From contig JADHXC010000003.1 in assembly GCA_016783135.1 (NCBI GenBank), positions 1-64,000 of the forward strand: 64,000 nucleotides of DNA. Direction: 5' to 3'. The notes under the pieces were generated by a model, which saw only the letters and a program-made list of their open reading frames with translations, searched no databases and was not told the DNA's origin. The translations under genes were made by a program, and so were the position numbers. Shown here in pieces: positions 43,511 to 51,987 of the stretch (position 1 is its first letter; each line of letters opens with the position of its first letter). Origin of the DNA: Dehalococcoidales bacterium (GTDB lineage: Bacteria > Chloroflexota > Dehalococcoidia > Dehalococcoidales > Fen-1064).

Positions 43511-45886
43511 ATGACCGAGCTTCAGAAGACGGAGAGAGATTACCGGCGGATAGACCGGAACTCCCTGTTCCTGCTGCTCCTGCTGACCGTACCGGCAGGA
43601 GTGATGGCGGTAGTCCTCTACCTGTGGCCGGATGCAGTGTGGACCGCCCCGGTACCTTATAGTGCGGTGGGAATACTCGGCTCATTTGCCGCCCTGCTCC
43701 TGGCGGTCTTCCTCTTCGCACGATACCGGACACAACCTCGAATCCTCTATCTCAGCGCCGGTCTCCTGGCTATGGGCATAATCGATGGCTTCCATGCCGT
43801 CTCAACACCGGGGTCCACGGAGTTCGTCTGGCTGCATTCAATCGCCGGCATCATCGGTGGGACCTTCTTCGTTCTCTACGCCCTCGCCGAAACAACGAGT
43901 CTCCGTGTACCGTCGGTCAAGGTCACAGCCAGGGGAGTCGGCGGGTTGCTCGGTGGGTTAGCCGCGGCCGCATTAATCTGCAGCGTTCTCCCGATGGTTC
44001 TTTCGGACGGTCTGCCCGCCGTGGCACAGGATGGCCAGCTTACCGCCGTTGCCTGGACCTTGAACGCCGTACCGGCGGCACTCTTTTTCATTGCCGGTGT
44101 CAGCCTGTTTCGCCAGTACCGCAAGACCGGCGCTAATGAGCTATTCCTGCTGACCGCGATACTTATCTTCCTGTTCCAGGCATGCGAGGTTTTCTACTTC
44201 GCCACGTTATGGGGTGTCATCTGGTGGTTCTGGCAGGCAATGCGACTGGTGGTCTATATGGCTGTTCTCGCCTATGTTCTCAAGGAGTACATACAGACCA
44301 GCGAGTCGCTATCGGTCGAGATTGAGGAACGCACCAAGGCGGTACAGGCCCTCAGGGTGGCAGAGGAGGACTGGCGTAACTCCTTCAACTCACTGGAAGA
44401 GGTAATGCTCATCATTGACAGGGACTACAACATCGAGAAGGTGAATAGCAGCGGGCTGGTACTCCTCAAGAGAACTCAACGAGCCGTCACGGGGCGGAAA
44501 TGCTACCGCGTTATGCGCCATATGGATAAGCCCTGCGGATTCTGCCCCATCCGGCACACGCTGGAGAACAAGACCGTAGAATCCGTAGAGCGGTACGACG
44601 AGATCTATAAACGGCATTACCACATGAAGAGTGCCCCGATACTTGATGAAAACGGCGAAATCACCAAGGTTGTCTTTTCCATGAGTGATATCACGGAACG
44701 AATCAACGCCGAGGCCAAGGAGAAGATACTGCAGAGGGAGCTCAGCCTGACCAGCCGCCTGGCTTCTATCGGCGAGGTAGCCGCCGGGATTACTCACGAG
44801 ATAAACAACCCGCTGACCGGCGTGATTGCCTTCGCCCAGATGCTGATGCAGATGGATGTTCCCAAGAATATGAGAGAAGCGGTGGAGGTGATTCACAACG
44901 GGGCAAACCGGGTGGTCGGGATTGTGGATAAGCTCCTCACCTTCGCACGCCGTAACCGTCCTGATAAAGAGTACGCAGACATCAACGACATCCTGACCAA
45001 CACCCTGGCAATGCGCTCCTATGAAATGCGTATCAACGACATCAACGTATCGTACGACCTCGATGAAGACCTGCCTAAGACCATGGCCAATATCGGTAAG
45101 CTCCAGCAGGTATTCCTGAATATCATCGTGAACGCAGAACAGGCAATGGGAAGGGCACACGACGGGGGAGAGTTATCCGTGAGGACCGAGAGAATCGACG
45201 ACAAGATACATATTTCCCTGGCCGATGATGGTCCCGGGGTTCCCGAAGACATCATCGATAAGCTGTTTGACCCCTTCTTCACGACGAAGATAGATGACGG
45301 TGGGACAGGACTGGGACTGAGTATCTCCTACGGAATTGTCAAGGAGCATGACGGCAGGATATACGTCAGGAGTGTTCCCGACAAAGGGGCTACTTTCGTG
45401 GTCGACCTGCCGATAGTGGCCGCAGTCCAGCAGCCGGAGCAGGAAGAGTTCTCTGTCCAGGAGTCGGCCAGGGTGACCTCGGCAAGGATACTGGTGGTGG
45501 ATGATGAGCCACACATCTGCCGTGCCCTGGACAGGCTGCTAACCCACGAGGGGCACAAAGTAGACACCGCAGGCAATGCTAAAGTGGCCCTGCGCAAGAT
45601 GTTAAAAACGCAATATAACCTTATCCTGCTGGACATCAGGATGCCAGGCATGAGTGGTATCGAGCTCTACCAGCAGATGAAGGAGGCAGTCCCGGCATTA
45701 CAGCAAAGGGTAATCTGTGTAACCGGGGACGTTATCAGTGCCAAGAACAAGGCCTTCCTGGAGGAATCAGGAATACCTTGTATAGTCAAGCCATTCGGCG
45801 TTGATGAACTAATGAGTTTGGTAAAACAAGTACTGGGAGGAGAGACTGAAGATGCACAAATCACGTATTCTCATAGTGGACGATGA
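43511..45886 (+). CDS. Hybrid histidine kinase (membrane sensor, Cys-PAS, HisKA, HATPase, receiver)
   Basis: A protein of about 791 residues. The N-terminal seven to eight helices form a MASE-like sensor. A PAS domain follows with GRKCYRVMRHMDKPCGFCPI, a cysteine set shared with two other sensors here. The kinase core has HisKA (ASIGEVAAGITHEINNPLTG) and HATPase (IIVNAEQAM, DDGPGVPED, GGTGLGLSISYG). The C-terminal receiver has VDDEPHI, Asp in LILLDIRMPG and Lys in CIVKPFG. In-frame ATGs at 43463 and 43490 are alternative starts. Its 3' end overlaps the OmpR-type regulator gene by 35 bp, so the two are coupled. Confidence 0.87.
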   Translation: MTELQKTERDYRRIDRNSLFLLLLLTVPAGVMAVVLYLWPDAVWTAPVPYSAVGILGSFAALLLAVFLFARYRTQPRILYLSAGLLAMGIIDGFHAVSTPGSTEFVWLHSIAGIIGGTFFVLYALAETTSLRVPSVKVTARGVGGLLGGLAAAALICSVLPMVLSDGLPAVAQDGQLTAVAWTLNAVPAALFFIAGVSLFRQYRKTGANELFLLTAILIFLFQACEVFYFATLWGVIWWFWQAMRLVVYMAVLAYVLKEYIQTSESLSVEIEERTKAVQALRVAEEDWRNSFNSLEEVMLIIDRDYNIEKVNSSGLVLLKRTQRAVTGRKCYRVMRHMDKPCGFCPIRHTLENKTVESVERYDEIYKRHYHMKSAPILDENGEITKVVFSMSDITERINAEAKEKILQRELSLTSRLASIGEVAAGITHEINNPLTGVIAFAQMLMQMDVPKNMREAVEVIHNGANRVVGIVDKLLTFARRNRPDKEYADINDILTNTLAMRSYEMRINDINVSYDLDEDLPKTMANIGKLQQVFLNIIVNAEQAMGRAHDGGELSVRTERIDDKIHISLADDGPGVPEDIIDKLFDPFFTTKIDDGGTGLGLSISYGIVKEHDGRIYVRSVPDKGATFVVDLPIVAAVQQPEQEEFSVQESARVTSARILVVDDEPHICRALDRLLTHEGHKVDTAGNAKVALRKMLKTQYNLILLDIRMPGMSGIELYQQMKEAVPALQQRVICVTGDVISAKNKAFLEESGIPCIVKPFGVDELMSLVKQVLGGETEDAQITYSHSGR

Positions 45887-46547
45887 TATCGGTGTCGTGA
45901 AATCAGTCCGTGCCAATCTAAAGGCACGGAACTGGGAGACATTGGTCGCCATGGATGGTGTCGAGGCGCTCGAAGTCATCGGACGGGAACAGCCTGACCT
46001 GATTCTTCTGGACATAACCATGCCCAAGATGGACGGCTTTGAGGTCTGTCGACAGGTCCGGGAGTGGTCACGGGTGCCGATTATCATGCTCAGCGCCCGC
46101 CGTAATGTCGAAGAGAAGGTCAGGTGCCTGAATATCGGTGCCGATGACTACATCACCAAACCCTTCGGTGTGAACGAACTGACAGCAAGAGTCACGGCGG
46201 TACTGCGCCGCACCGGTGAATCAGGCGTAGAGCCGTCCGCATCCAGCTTCAGTAGCGGCGACCTTTCCATCAATTTCGTAGAAAGACGAGTAACCATCGA
46301 CGATAGGGAAATCAAACTCACGCCAACGGAATACAACCTGCTGCAGGAACTGGTGCTTGGCGCAGACAGGGTCTTCTCCCACTCTACGTTACTTGGCAAG
46401 GTGTGGGGACCGGAGTACGTCAGCGAAAGGGAGTACCTGCACGTCTTCGTAGGGCGTCTACGGAAGGAAATTGAATCAGACCCGACACATCCACAGTATA
46501 TTATCACCGTGCCCGGAGTGGGCTACAAGTTCCAGACCGCATCCTGA
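45852..46547 (+). CDS. OmpR/PhoB-family response regulator
   Basis: A 231-residue regulator: receiver (VDDDIG, Asp in LILLDITMPKMDG, Lys in YITKPFG) and a winged-helix Trans_reg_C domain (IKLTPTEYNLLQELVLGADR, then EREYLHVFVGRLRKEIE and PGVGYKF). GGGAGGAGAG precedes the ATG. Partner of the overlapping hybrid kinase. Followed by a terminator. Confidence 0.92.
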   Translation: MHKSRILIVDDDIGVVKSVRANLKARNWETLVAMDGVEALEVIGREQPDLILLDITMPKMDGFEVCRQVREWSRVPIIMLSARRNVEEKVRCLNIGADDYITKPFGVNELTARVTAVLRRTGESGVEPSASSFSSGDLSINFVERRVTIDDREIKLTPTEYNLLQELVLGADRVFSHSTLLGKVWGPEYVSEREYLHVFVGRLRKEIESDPTHPQYIITVPGVGYKFQTAS

Positions 46548-46574
46548 AGTCCAACCCGTATCCCCGACCACTAT

Positions 46575-46612
46575 AAAGGGTATCCGGACTCCTCCCCCGG
46601 ATACCCTTTTAT
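46575..46612 (+). terminator. Rho-independent terminator
   Basis: AAAGGGTATCCGG (46575-46587) pairs with CCGGATACCCTTT (46597-46609) and continues into TTATATT. It ends the hybrid kinase/OmpR unit. Confidence 0.82.
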
Positions 46613-46903
46613 ATTACATCTATATTGCCTGAGCTTCCCCAGGACCCCTCAAAGGCATCTTGGCAGTACCTCTCCCCAGCCCTAACGACACCCACCACCT
46701 GGTGAATATGTAGCCAGCCCTCCCCAAACGTGAAGAAACTCGCCTCTATCTCCGGTATGACCATCCTTTCCTGTTACCCCAGCTCTGTGTTCAAACCGCT
46801 GTTCGCTCCATCATAACCCTCGCGGGCCAGCCCGGCCGGACTTATCTCACTCTCCAGTCATTATCTTCAGCGGAGACCTGCCTCTACCTGTACTGATACG
46901 TGA

Positions 46904-46941
46904 TGACCCAATTCTGACCCTTTTTTGACCCAATTATGACC
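46904..46941 (+). promoter_or_regulatory. Array of four TGACC half-sites at 11-bp steps
   Basis: TGACC begins at 46904, 46915, 46926 and 46937, exactly 11 bases apart. The array forms two copies of TGACCCAATTMTGACC. One site per helical turn on the same face suggests cooperative binding of a regulator. It lies in the otherwise gene-free 46613-47094, about 70 bp upstream of the palindrome at 47014. Confidence 0.55.
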
Positions 46942-47013
46942 TGCCAGGGGGTGTTCATTGTTGGCCAAAAGGACTATCATTCTGATACTCGGACCACCAA
47001 TCTGACACCAAAA

Positions 47014-47029
47014 GGTCATGATTGTGACC
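47014..47029. promoter_or_regulatory. Palindromic operator candidate GGTCA-N6-TGACC
   Basis: GGTCATGATTGTGACC is an inverted repeat built from the same TGACC half-site as the array upstream. A near-identical palindrome, GGTCATGAATTTGACC, occurs at 61256-61271 on the other side of the archaellum operon. It is 66-81 bp before the secreted-protein gene at 47095. Confidence 0.55.
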
Positions 47030-47094
47030 CCGGGGTGAGCAGAACAGCATAATGCTGGTCCTCTGGCATGCTGCCAGGGAGGGTGTGTACTGTA

Positions 47095-47529
47095 TTGGGC
47101 AAGTCGATAGGCGGATTACTAGTCGGTGTAATACTGGCAACGGTGCTCTTCATATGCCTGCCATCCCCCTTTCCGATGGCGGTCACAGCGGAGAATGCCA
47201 GCCAGCCGGATACCCTCAGTGACAACTTGACGGACAGTTACCAGACTATCTCCTCGGTGCTGACGGAAGCGGCCGGCCAATTTCAGGACGAAGACCTGGC
47301 AATATTCTACGGCAAGCTGATAGACAGCTACGAGCTCGATGAAGGGTCTTCATGGCTGGCTCCGGACGACGGCTCGGACGACCCCGGGGTAGTGCCCGAC
47401 ATTGAGAAGATAACCCGTATGGCAATCACCATGCCGCTGCTGGAAGTACGCGCTCAAATCCAGGATGAAGACATCGCCGCATTCTACCAGGACTTCCTGG
47501 AGAAGGTCGGCTGGATAGAGGTAGAGTAG
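47095..47529 (+). CDS. Secreted or membrane-anchored small protein with internal duplication
   Basis: A protein of about 144 residues. The N-terminus is a signal anchor (MGKSIGGLLVGVILATVLFI) with no lipobox that I can confirm. The mature part has two related segments, FQDEDLAIFYGKLIDSY and IQDEDIAAFYQDFLEKV. I chose the TTG at 47095, after GGGAGGG; ATG 47068 and GTG 47083 are in frame upstream. It is followed after 15 bp by a DUF5658-type membrane protein. Function unknown; the location beside the archaellum/CheY locus may be coincidental. Confidence 0.55.
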   Translation: MGKSIGGLLVGVILATVLFICLPSPFPMAVTAENASQPDTLSDNLTDSYQTISSVLTEAAGQFQDEDLAIFYGKLIDSYELDEGSSWLAPDDGSDDPGVVPDIEKITRMAITMPLLEVRAQIQDEDIAAFYQDFLEKVGWIEVE

Positions 47530-47544
47530 ACGGACAGAGGCCGA

Positions 47545-47832
47545 ATGAAGTACCTCATCACTCTTCTGTGCGGGTTCGAGATTTCCGATGGCATAATCAC
47601 GCATCTCCTCGTCGGCAACGGCCAGTTCCGGGAAGGCAACCCCCTGATGGCACCCATCGTTGGAGAAGGCAACTTCCTGCTGCTCAAGGTTGTGGGGGTT
47701 CTCCTATGTACGCTGGTACTGCTGAAAATGTACCGGCGTTTCCCCAGGGTCACTGTACTGACCACATCCAGTGTCGTCACGTTCTACGGGGCGGTCATCG
47801 CTTGGAACCTGGGCCTGTTCCTGGCAGTCTAG
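47545..47832 (+). CDS. DUF5658-like small membrane protein
   Basis: A 95-residue protein with three helices and the D...T-x6-G...E-NP pattern of DUF5658: FEISDGIITHLLVGNGQFRE, then GNPLMAPIV, then a C-terminal WNLGLFLAV. The ATG follows 15 bp after the upstream gene, so the two are probably co-transcribed. Function unknown. Confidence 0.65.
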   Translation: MKYLITLLCGFEISDGIITHLLVGNGQFREGNPLMAPIVGEGNFLLLKVVGVLLCTLVLLKMYRRFPRVTVLTTSSVVTFYGAVIAWNLGLFLAV

Positions 47833-47886
47833 CAAGGTGCTGAAAAACCCTTTCGACCAATCCCCGTGCGGCCCAGATGGGTCGCC

Positions 47887-48015
47887 TTCCCCCTTCCTGG
47901 TCAGGAAGGGGGAAAGATTATGCCTGGGGATACCCCCAGGTCTGGGGGACACCCCCAGACCCCTGCCAAAGGGGCTTGGCCTCTTCTGAGGGGCACCCCC
48001 TCTGGACTCCCCTTA
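47887..48015. repeat. Inverted-repeat-rich element (possible dispersed intergenic repeat)
   Basis: Several strong hairpins in a row: TTCCCCCTTCCTG (47887-47899) with CAGGAAGGGGGAA (47902-47914); CCCCCAG-GT-CTGGGGG (47933-47948); GTCTGGGGG with CCCCCAGAC (47940-47960). C/G-run-rich hairpin clusters of this kind are often high-copy intergenic repeats. No coding frame is convincing in 47833-48440. Confidence 0.55.
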
Positions 48016-48288
48016 TTCAGCAGCCTCCTAGTACTACATCACCAGTGCCGCGCCAGCAGAGTAGCCCTGCTTCGTTACGAGCCCGCCGCACCAGTAACAG
48101 TCCATCCGGTGTGCCCTGCTTATCCACCCCCGGAGCATGTGACCCGCACGTATCATGCTGCTGGCCCCTGGTACTATCACCACGCCCGCTTGAGCCAAGG
48201 AAACTTGCGTTTTCAGGTCTCCCCAAGTAGCCGCTTAGACCTTATATGGGCGACGTTCATATGCGACAATGAGACTATTGGCGAAGTC

Positions 48289-48360
48289 ACGGTGAAGCCG
48301 TCAGAACGGTGAAGCCGTCAGAACGGTGAAGCCGTCAGAACGGTGAAGCCGTCAGAACGG
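48289..48360 (+). repeat. 17-bp tandem repeat, 4.2 copies
   Basis: ACGGTGAAGCCGTCAGA is repeated exactly at 48289, 48306, 48323 and 48340, with four bases of a fifth copy. It is contiguous, without spacers, so not CRISPR. Each unit contains the small inverted repeat ACGG...CCGT. It ends about 80 bp before the CheY gene. Confidence 0.9.
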
Positions 48361-48440
48361 CACCAGTGTACTTCCAGTAGTCTGGCCCTATGGGTGCCCG
48401 ACCGTTAGATTTATGTCCTGTGACCGGGAGGAGACTGAAT

Positions 48441-48797
48441 ATGGCAAAGATACTGGTCGTAGAAGACGCCGTCTTCGTACGCAACTGGTGTTCCAAGTTA
48501 CTTAGAGAGAAGGGCTATGACGTGGTTGAGGCAGCAAATGGTGACGAAGCCCTAAAGATATACAGGGAGGAAAAGCCGGACGGAGTATTACTGGATATCA
48601 CCGCACCCGAGACAGACGGTGTGGTAACGATACAGGCGATAATGAGGATGGACCCGGAGGCCCGGGTGGCCATGGTCACCGCTATGGGTCAGAATGCCGT
48701 GGTATTGACCGCCATAGAAGCGGGAGCACGAGATTCCGTGATGAAGCCCTTCGACAGCAACAGGGTGCTGGATGCGGTGGAGAAGCTGGTCGGCTAG
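48441..48797 (+). CDS. CheY-like single-domain response regulator
   Basis: A 118-residue receiver: VEDAVFVR, phospho-acceptor Asp in VLLDITAPETDG, Thr in VAMVTAMGQN and Lys in SVMKPFDSN. The segment MVTAMGQNAVVLTAIEAGAR is like CheY of Thermotoga and archaea. GGGAGGAGACTGAAT precedes the ATG at 48441. It stands next to the archaellum operon, so it is a good candidate for the protein that signals to the motor, although no CheA, receptor or CheF gene is in the window. Confidence 0.82.
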   Translation: MAKILVVEDAVFVRNWCSKLLREKGYDVVEAANGDEALKIYREEKPDGVLLDITAPETDGVVTIQAIMRMDPEARVAMVTAMGQNAVVLTAIEAGARDSVMKPFDSNRVLDAVEKLVG

Positions 48798-48917
48798 CTA
48801 CCTCTCCCAGGCGCAAAACACACCCGCCGATAGCACAGATAGGAATATCAGGACATTGATTACTGTATTTTACCAATCCGGACCTTTACTGGAGCAGGTG
48901 GGAGATTGGAGTAAGCC

Positions 48918-49496
48918 ATGAGTGATGACGGAAGTGGACTGCCTCAGGCAGTAATCGATGAGATGTTTGTTAAGCAGTCTGCCAAACAGAGCGCTGCCCT
49001 GCCGGAGGCGTCAGTGGCAGTCCTGCCAGATAGTGCGAATGAGCCGGTAGACGAGGGCGGTACTACTACCGCACGACCACACCAGAAGATAGAGTCGGAG
49101 ACCCTGAGTACAACTGCGGCACCGCCGGTGACCCCGGTACTCGATGATGAGACCCTGGAGATAATGCGGCAGACCATGATTGCCCTCACAGAGCAAACGG
49201 CCAAACTGGAAACTCACCTCCACCAGGTTGAACAGAAACAGAATACGACTGCCGAGTTTGGTGCGGCCATCCTGCAGCTGAAAGAGAAGCTGGAAGCCAT
49301 GACCCGGCACTTCCTTGAGATAGACGGTCGCGTCATGACGGTCCTGAGAAAACTCCGGGATACTCCCTCTTACGGTGTCCGCAGCGATTTCACCTGCGAA
49401 TCCTGCGGCTCTCAAGGTTTCGTTGCCATACCGCTCAAGTGCACCAATTGCGGTAAAGAGGGCTGGTGGGGTTGGTGGCCTGACCACAAGGAATGA
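48918..49496 (+). CDS. Coiled-coil / zinc-ribbon protein with FliM-like N-terminal peptide
   Basis: A 192-residue protein. The N-terminus GLPQAVIDEMF resembles the LSQDEIDALL peptide by which FliM and FliY bind CheY-P (resemblance by eye). A low-complexity linker follows, then a coiled coil at about 75-150 (TAKLETHLHQVEQKQNTTAE, ILQLKEKLEAMTRHFLEID) and a C-terminal zinc ribbon (CESCGSQGFVAIPLKCTNCG) ending in WWGWWPDHKE. It lies 120 bp after CheY and converges on the archaellum operon. It could be a CheY adaptor for the archaellum, but that is inference. Family not recognised. Confidence 0.6.
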   Translation: MSDDGSGLPQAVIDEMFVKQSAKQSAALPEASVAVLPDSANEPVDEGGTTTARPHQKIESETLSTTAAPPVTPVLDDETLEIMRQTMIALTEQTAKLETHLHQVEQKQNTTAEFGAAILQLKEKLEAMTRHFLEIDGRVMTVLRKLRDTPSYGVRSDFTCESCGSQGFVAIPLKCTNCGKEGWWGWWPDHKE

Positions 49497-49621
49497 GGCC
49501 ATTTATTGTCCCCGACCCTTCGCATTTCGGAAAAAGCAGGGAGTAAAATACTCCGGTTATGCCGCACCGGGAGTGCGGACGCATATCAGGTACACCTGTC
49601 TGTTTCTCTCCCATGCTCAGG

Positions 49622-50425
49622 CTAGCGAGACGAAGTACGATGGGACCGGGCCTCTCTCACACTCCTTAGTTCTGCTAGAACCTGCTGTGCTTCTGACAGA
49701 AGGTCGTGGGCATCTAAATCATCAAGTGTGGCGGCAAGCTGGCCGGAAGTATTCTCCTCTTCTATCTCGGTTGAGAAAAGCTCAAACAGTGAATCCGTGT
49801 CTCCTGACTTACCGGCGGAATCCTTGCCAGAGACATCATCTGATTCCTCGTCTTCCAGGTAGTCCACCGAATCCTTGGACTCGGCCGAGTCTGCGGACTC
49901 GGCTGAGTCTGCGGGCCCGGTTAGCTCTTCGGAGAAGTCGTCAAGCAGGTTGGCCTCGGGGGATTCGAGGGTGGTCTGTTCCGTTTCCGGTGTTCCTTCA
50001 GTTTTGAGTACCGGATTGGAATCTTCTTCCGGCTCTGGAGTGACATTCTTCAACATGGGCACCTCCTTAGCTGCGGTAAGGCTTGGTCCGGCATCGACCG
50101 CCGGCTGCGAAACGGTATCCTCTGACGAGGGTTTTGAGAGGCGCTTTGCCGGTGTGGGCAAAACCTCAACCGGTAAACCCCCATCCGCACCAGACCGGAG
50201 CTTGCCGAGTTTATCCCGCACCTGCCTGGTGAAATCACGCTTTCTTCTCCAGAATGGCTGCCTACCGGTATCATTCGGTTGCGGCTGCTTCGCAGCAGCC
50301 AGCACTAAACCCTGCTTCGGCGTGGTTTCCCGCATAAGGAGCGGGAAAAGCGTGACAACCATTGCTCCCAGGACAGCAAGACCTGCGAACATGTAAAGGT
50401 ATACATCAGCACCTAACATTGACAT
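49622..50425 (-). CDS. Acidic single-pass membrane protein, last gene of the archaellum operon
   Basis: A 267-residue protein: one N-terminal membrane helix (about 8-30), a basic stretch (FWRRKRDFTRQVRDKLGKLR), then a long, very acidic low-complexity region with ADSAESADSAES repeats and a C-terminal helix (LLSEAQQVLAELRSVREARS). It follows arlJ by 39 bp. A membrane helix with a helical cytoplasmic tail is broadly the plan of ArlX, the ring scaffold of crenarchaeal archaella, but sequence similarity is not evident. Name withheld. Confidence 0.55.
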   Translation of the reverse strand: MSMLGADVYLYMFAGLAVLGAMVVTLFPLLMRETTPKQGLVLAAAKQPQPNDTGRQPFWRRKRDFTRQVRDKLGKLRSGADGGLPVEVLPTPAKRLSKPSSEDTVSQPAVDAGPSLTAAKEVPMLKNVTPEPEEDSNPVLKTEGTPETEQTTLESPEANLLDDFSEELTGPADSAESADSAESKDSVDYLEDEESDDVSGKDSAGKSGDTDSLFELFSTEIEEENTSGQLAATLDDLDAHDLLSEAQQVLAELRSVREARSHRTSSR

Positions 50426-50464
50426 TACTTATGTACCTCCTTCCTGTATCGTTTCGGAGAACAC

Positions 50465-51985
50465 TCATCCCATTCCGGAAAACATCATGCGGACGACGGG
50501 AGGACCAAGGATTACGGCGACTCCCGAGGCCCCCAGTGTGAGGGTGAGGTAGAAAAAGAGCTTATAGATATGTCCGCCGCTGGTGGCATAGATGGCGGTG
50601 GCGTTGGCGAAAGCAAGCACCAGGACTATGGCAATCACCATGAAATGGAGCAGGTCCAGTTCTGTGGTAGCGCCGCCGTAGAGACCAAAGGCAGGAATAC
50701 CGGTTGCCGCTATGGATTCTACGCCCGCATCTCCCGGCATCACATCCTCGATTAGAGCGGTAAAACTGACCAGAACCTGGTAGACAAAGACCACCAGTAT
50801 TGAAAGTACCATGTGCATGACAACCGCCAGCCACAGCATACCGGACTCTATCAGCCGGCGCTTTGCCCGGAGGAGCGTGATTTTCATGGCGAAGCCACTG
50901 GCGCTATTCCCCACAAGCTCCGGCTCGCCGCCCAGAAGGACGCCGTCCAGGAATGTGCGTACGCTCCGGTTCACTTGCTCGGACCCTGTTTCACCAACAA
51001 ACTGGTTCCAGCAAAGGCGAGGGTCTATCCCGGCCAGTATTCTGGTATAGAGCAGGTTGACATCTTCCTTCAGGGAACCCAGCGAGTGGAAGTCGAGTCT
51101 TGCCATAGCCTCGTTTACAGTGGCACCTATGGCCTGGCTGACACCGCCGAGGGAACGGAGAAGGCCAGCGATTTCGTTGTCCCGCTTGTCTATCTTGCCG
51201 TCATCAATCTTACTTATCAGCCCCAGCGGGAATATGAAGATGGCGACAGCTATCATGACATAACCAAGGTCAATCTTCATTACCAGCATGAGCACTGCCA
51301 CCACAACCACAACGGGTATGGTAAGCCTGACCAGATTTCTCGCCAGGTTCTGCTCCTTGGAGCGCATCGGAAGCGAATGTACCTTGTATTCCCGGGGAGC
51401 AGCATGGTATATCAACCACACGCCGGCAATGGTCACCACTATGGTCAAAGAGGACAAACCCATGACAAAGACTGTAGTCACGTTACCTATCATCATGGAA
51501 ACCACCGATACGATAGTGACGATGGCTGTGGTCATAATAAGCGCTACATAGGCATCGGTCCACTTCCGTAGTGTCTCCAGTCGGCGCTCATATTGATTGC
51601 CGTATGCATCCGAAGAGACATCAGCCTCCCTCTGCAGGAACGTAACGATATCTTCTCCGGAGGACAGGGCACCCGACATACGCAGGAGAAACGCCTTTAC
51701 ATCCGGCTCCTGGGTGTTCTGGCCGACGATTCGGCACGCCTCAGCGTAGTCATGGTTGAACGCTTTAGCAACAAATACCGCCCGTTTGAAGTAACTTGCC
51801 GAGGTGTAGGGCATCTTGGCAGCGTACTCGAACAGCCCGCTCCGCGAGATACCGGATGTGGCTATGGCCGCCATGTAGCTCAAGTGACAGAAGAAGTCCA
51901 CCTCCAACAGCTGGTTGTCAACAGACTTACTGGCGTCCTTCTTGCCGCCGTCCTTTCCCTTTGCCCAGAACTTGTACCATACCAT
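50465..51985 (-). CDS. arlJ: Archaellum platform protein ArlJ (FlaJ)
   Basis: A 506-residue polytopic protein of the GspF/TadB superfamily in its archaeal FlaJ form. It has two large cytoplasmic helical regions (EVDFFCHLSYMAAIATSGIS; RDNEIAGLLRSLGGVSQAIG, then GATVNEAMARL) separated by membrane helices, and C-terminal helices (MLWLAVVMHMVLSILVVFVY). ArlJ anchors the filament and is driven by the ArlI ATPase, whose gene lies 2 bp upstream. The length agrees with archaeal FlaJ (about 500-570), not the about 300-400 of Tad or type IV pilus proteins. Confidence 0.88.
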   Translation of the reverse strand: MVWYKFWAKGKDGGKKDASKSVDNQLLEVDFFCHLSYMAAIATSGISRSGLFEYAAKMPYTSASYFKRAVFVAKAFNHDYAEACRIVGQNTQEPDVKAFLLRMSGALSSGEDIVTFLQREADVSSDAYGNQYERRLETLRKWTDAYVALIMTTAIVTIVSVVSMMIGNVTTVFVMGLSSLTIVVTIAGVWLIYHAAPREYKVHSLPMRSKEQNLARNLVRLTIPVVVVVAVLMLVMKIDLGYVMIAVAIFIFPLGLISKIDDGKIDKRDNEIAGLLRSLGGVSQAIGATVNEAMARLDFHSLGSLKEDVNLLYTRILAGIDPRLCWNQFVGETGSEQVNRSVRTFLDGVLLGGEPELVGNSASGFAMKITLLRAKRRLIESGMLWLAVVMHMVLSILVVFVYQVLVSFTALIEDVMPGDAGVESIAATGIPAFGLYGGATTELDLLHFMVIAIVLVLAFANATAIYATSGGHIYKLFFYLTLTLGASGVAVILGPPVVRMMFSGMG

Positions 51986-51987
51986 CG

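Noticed and set aside
48289..48360. CRISPR array
   Set aside because: Repeats are only 17 bp, contiguous and without spacers, and no cas genes are near.
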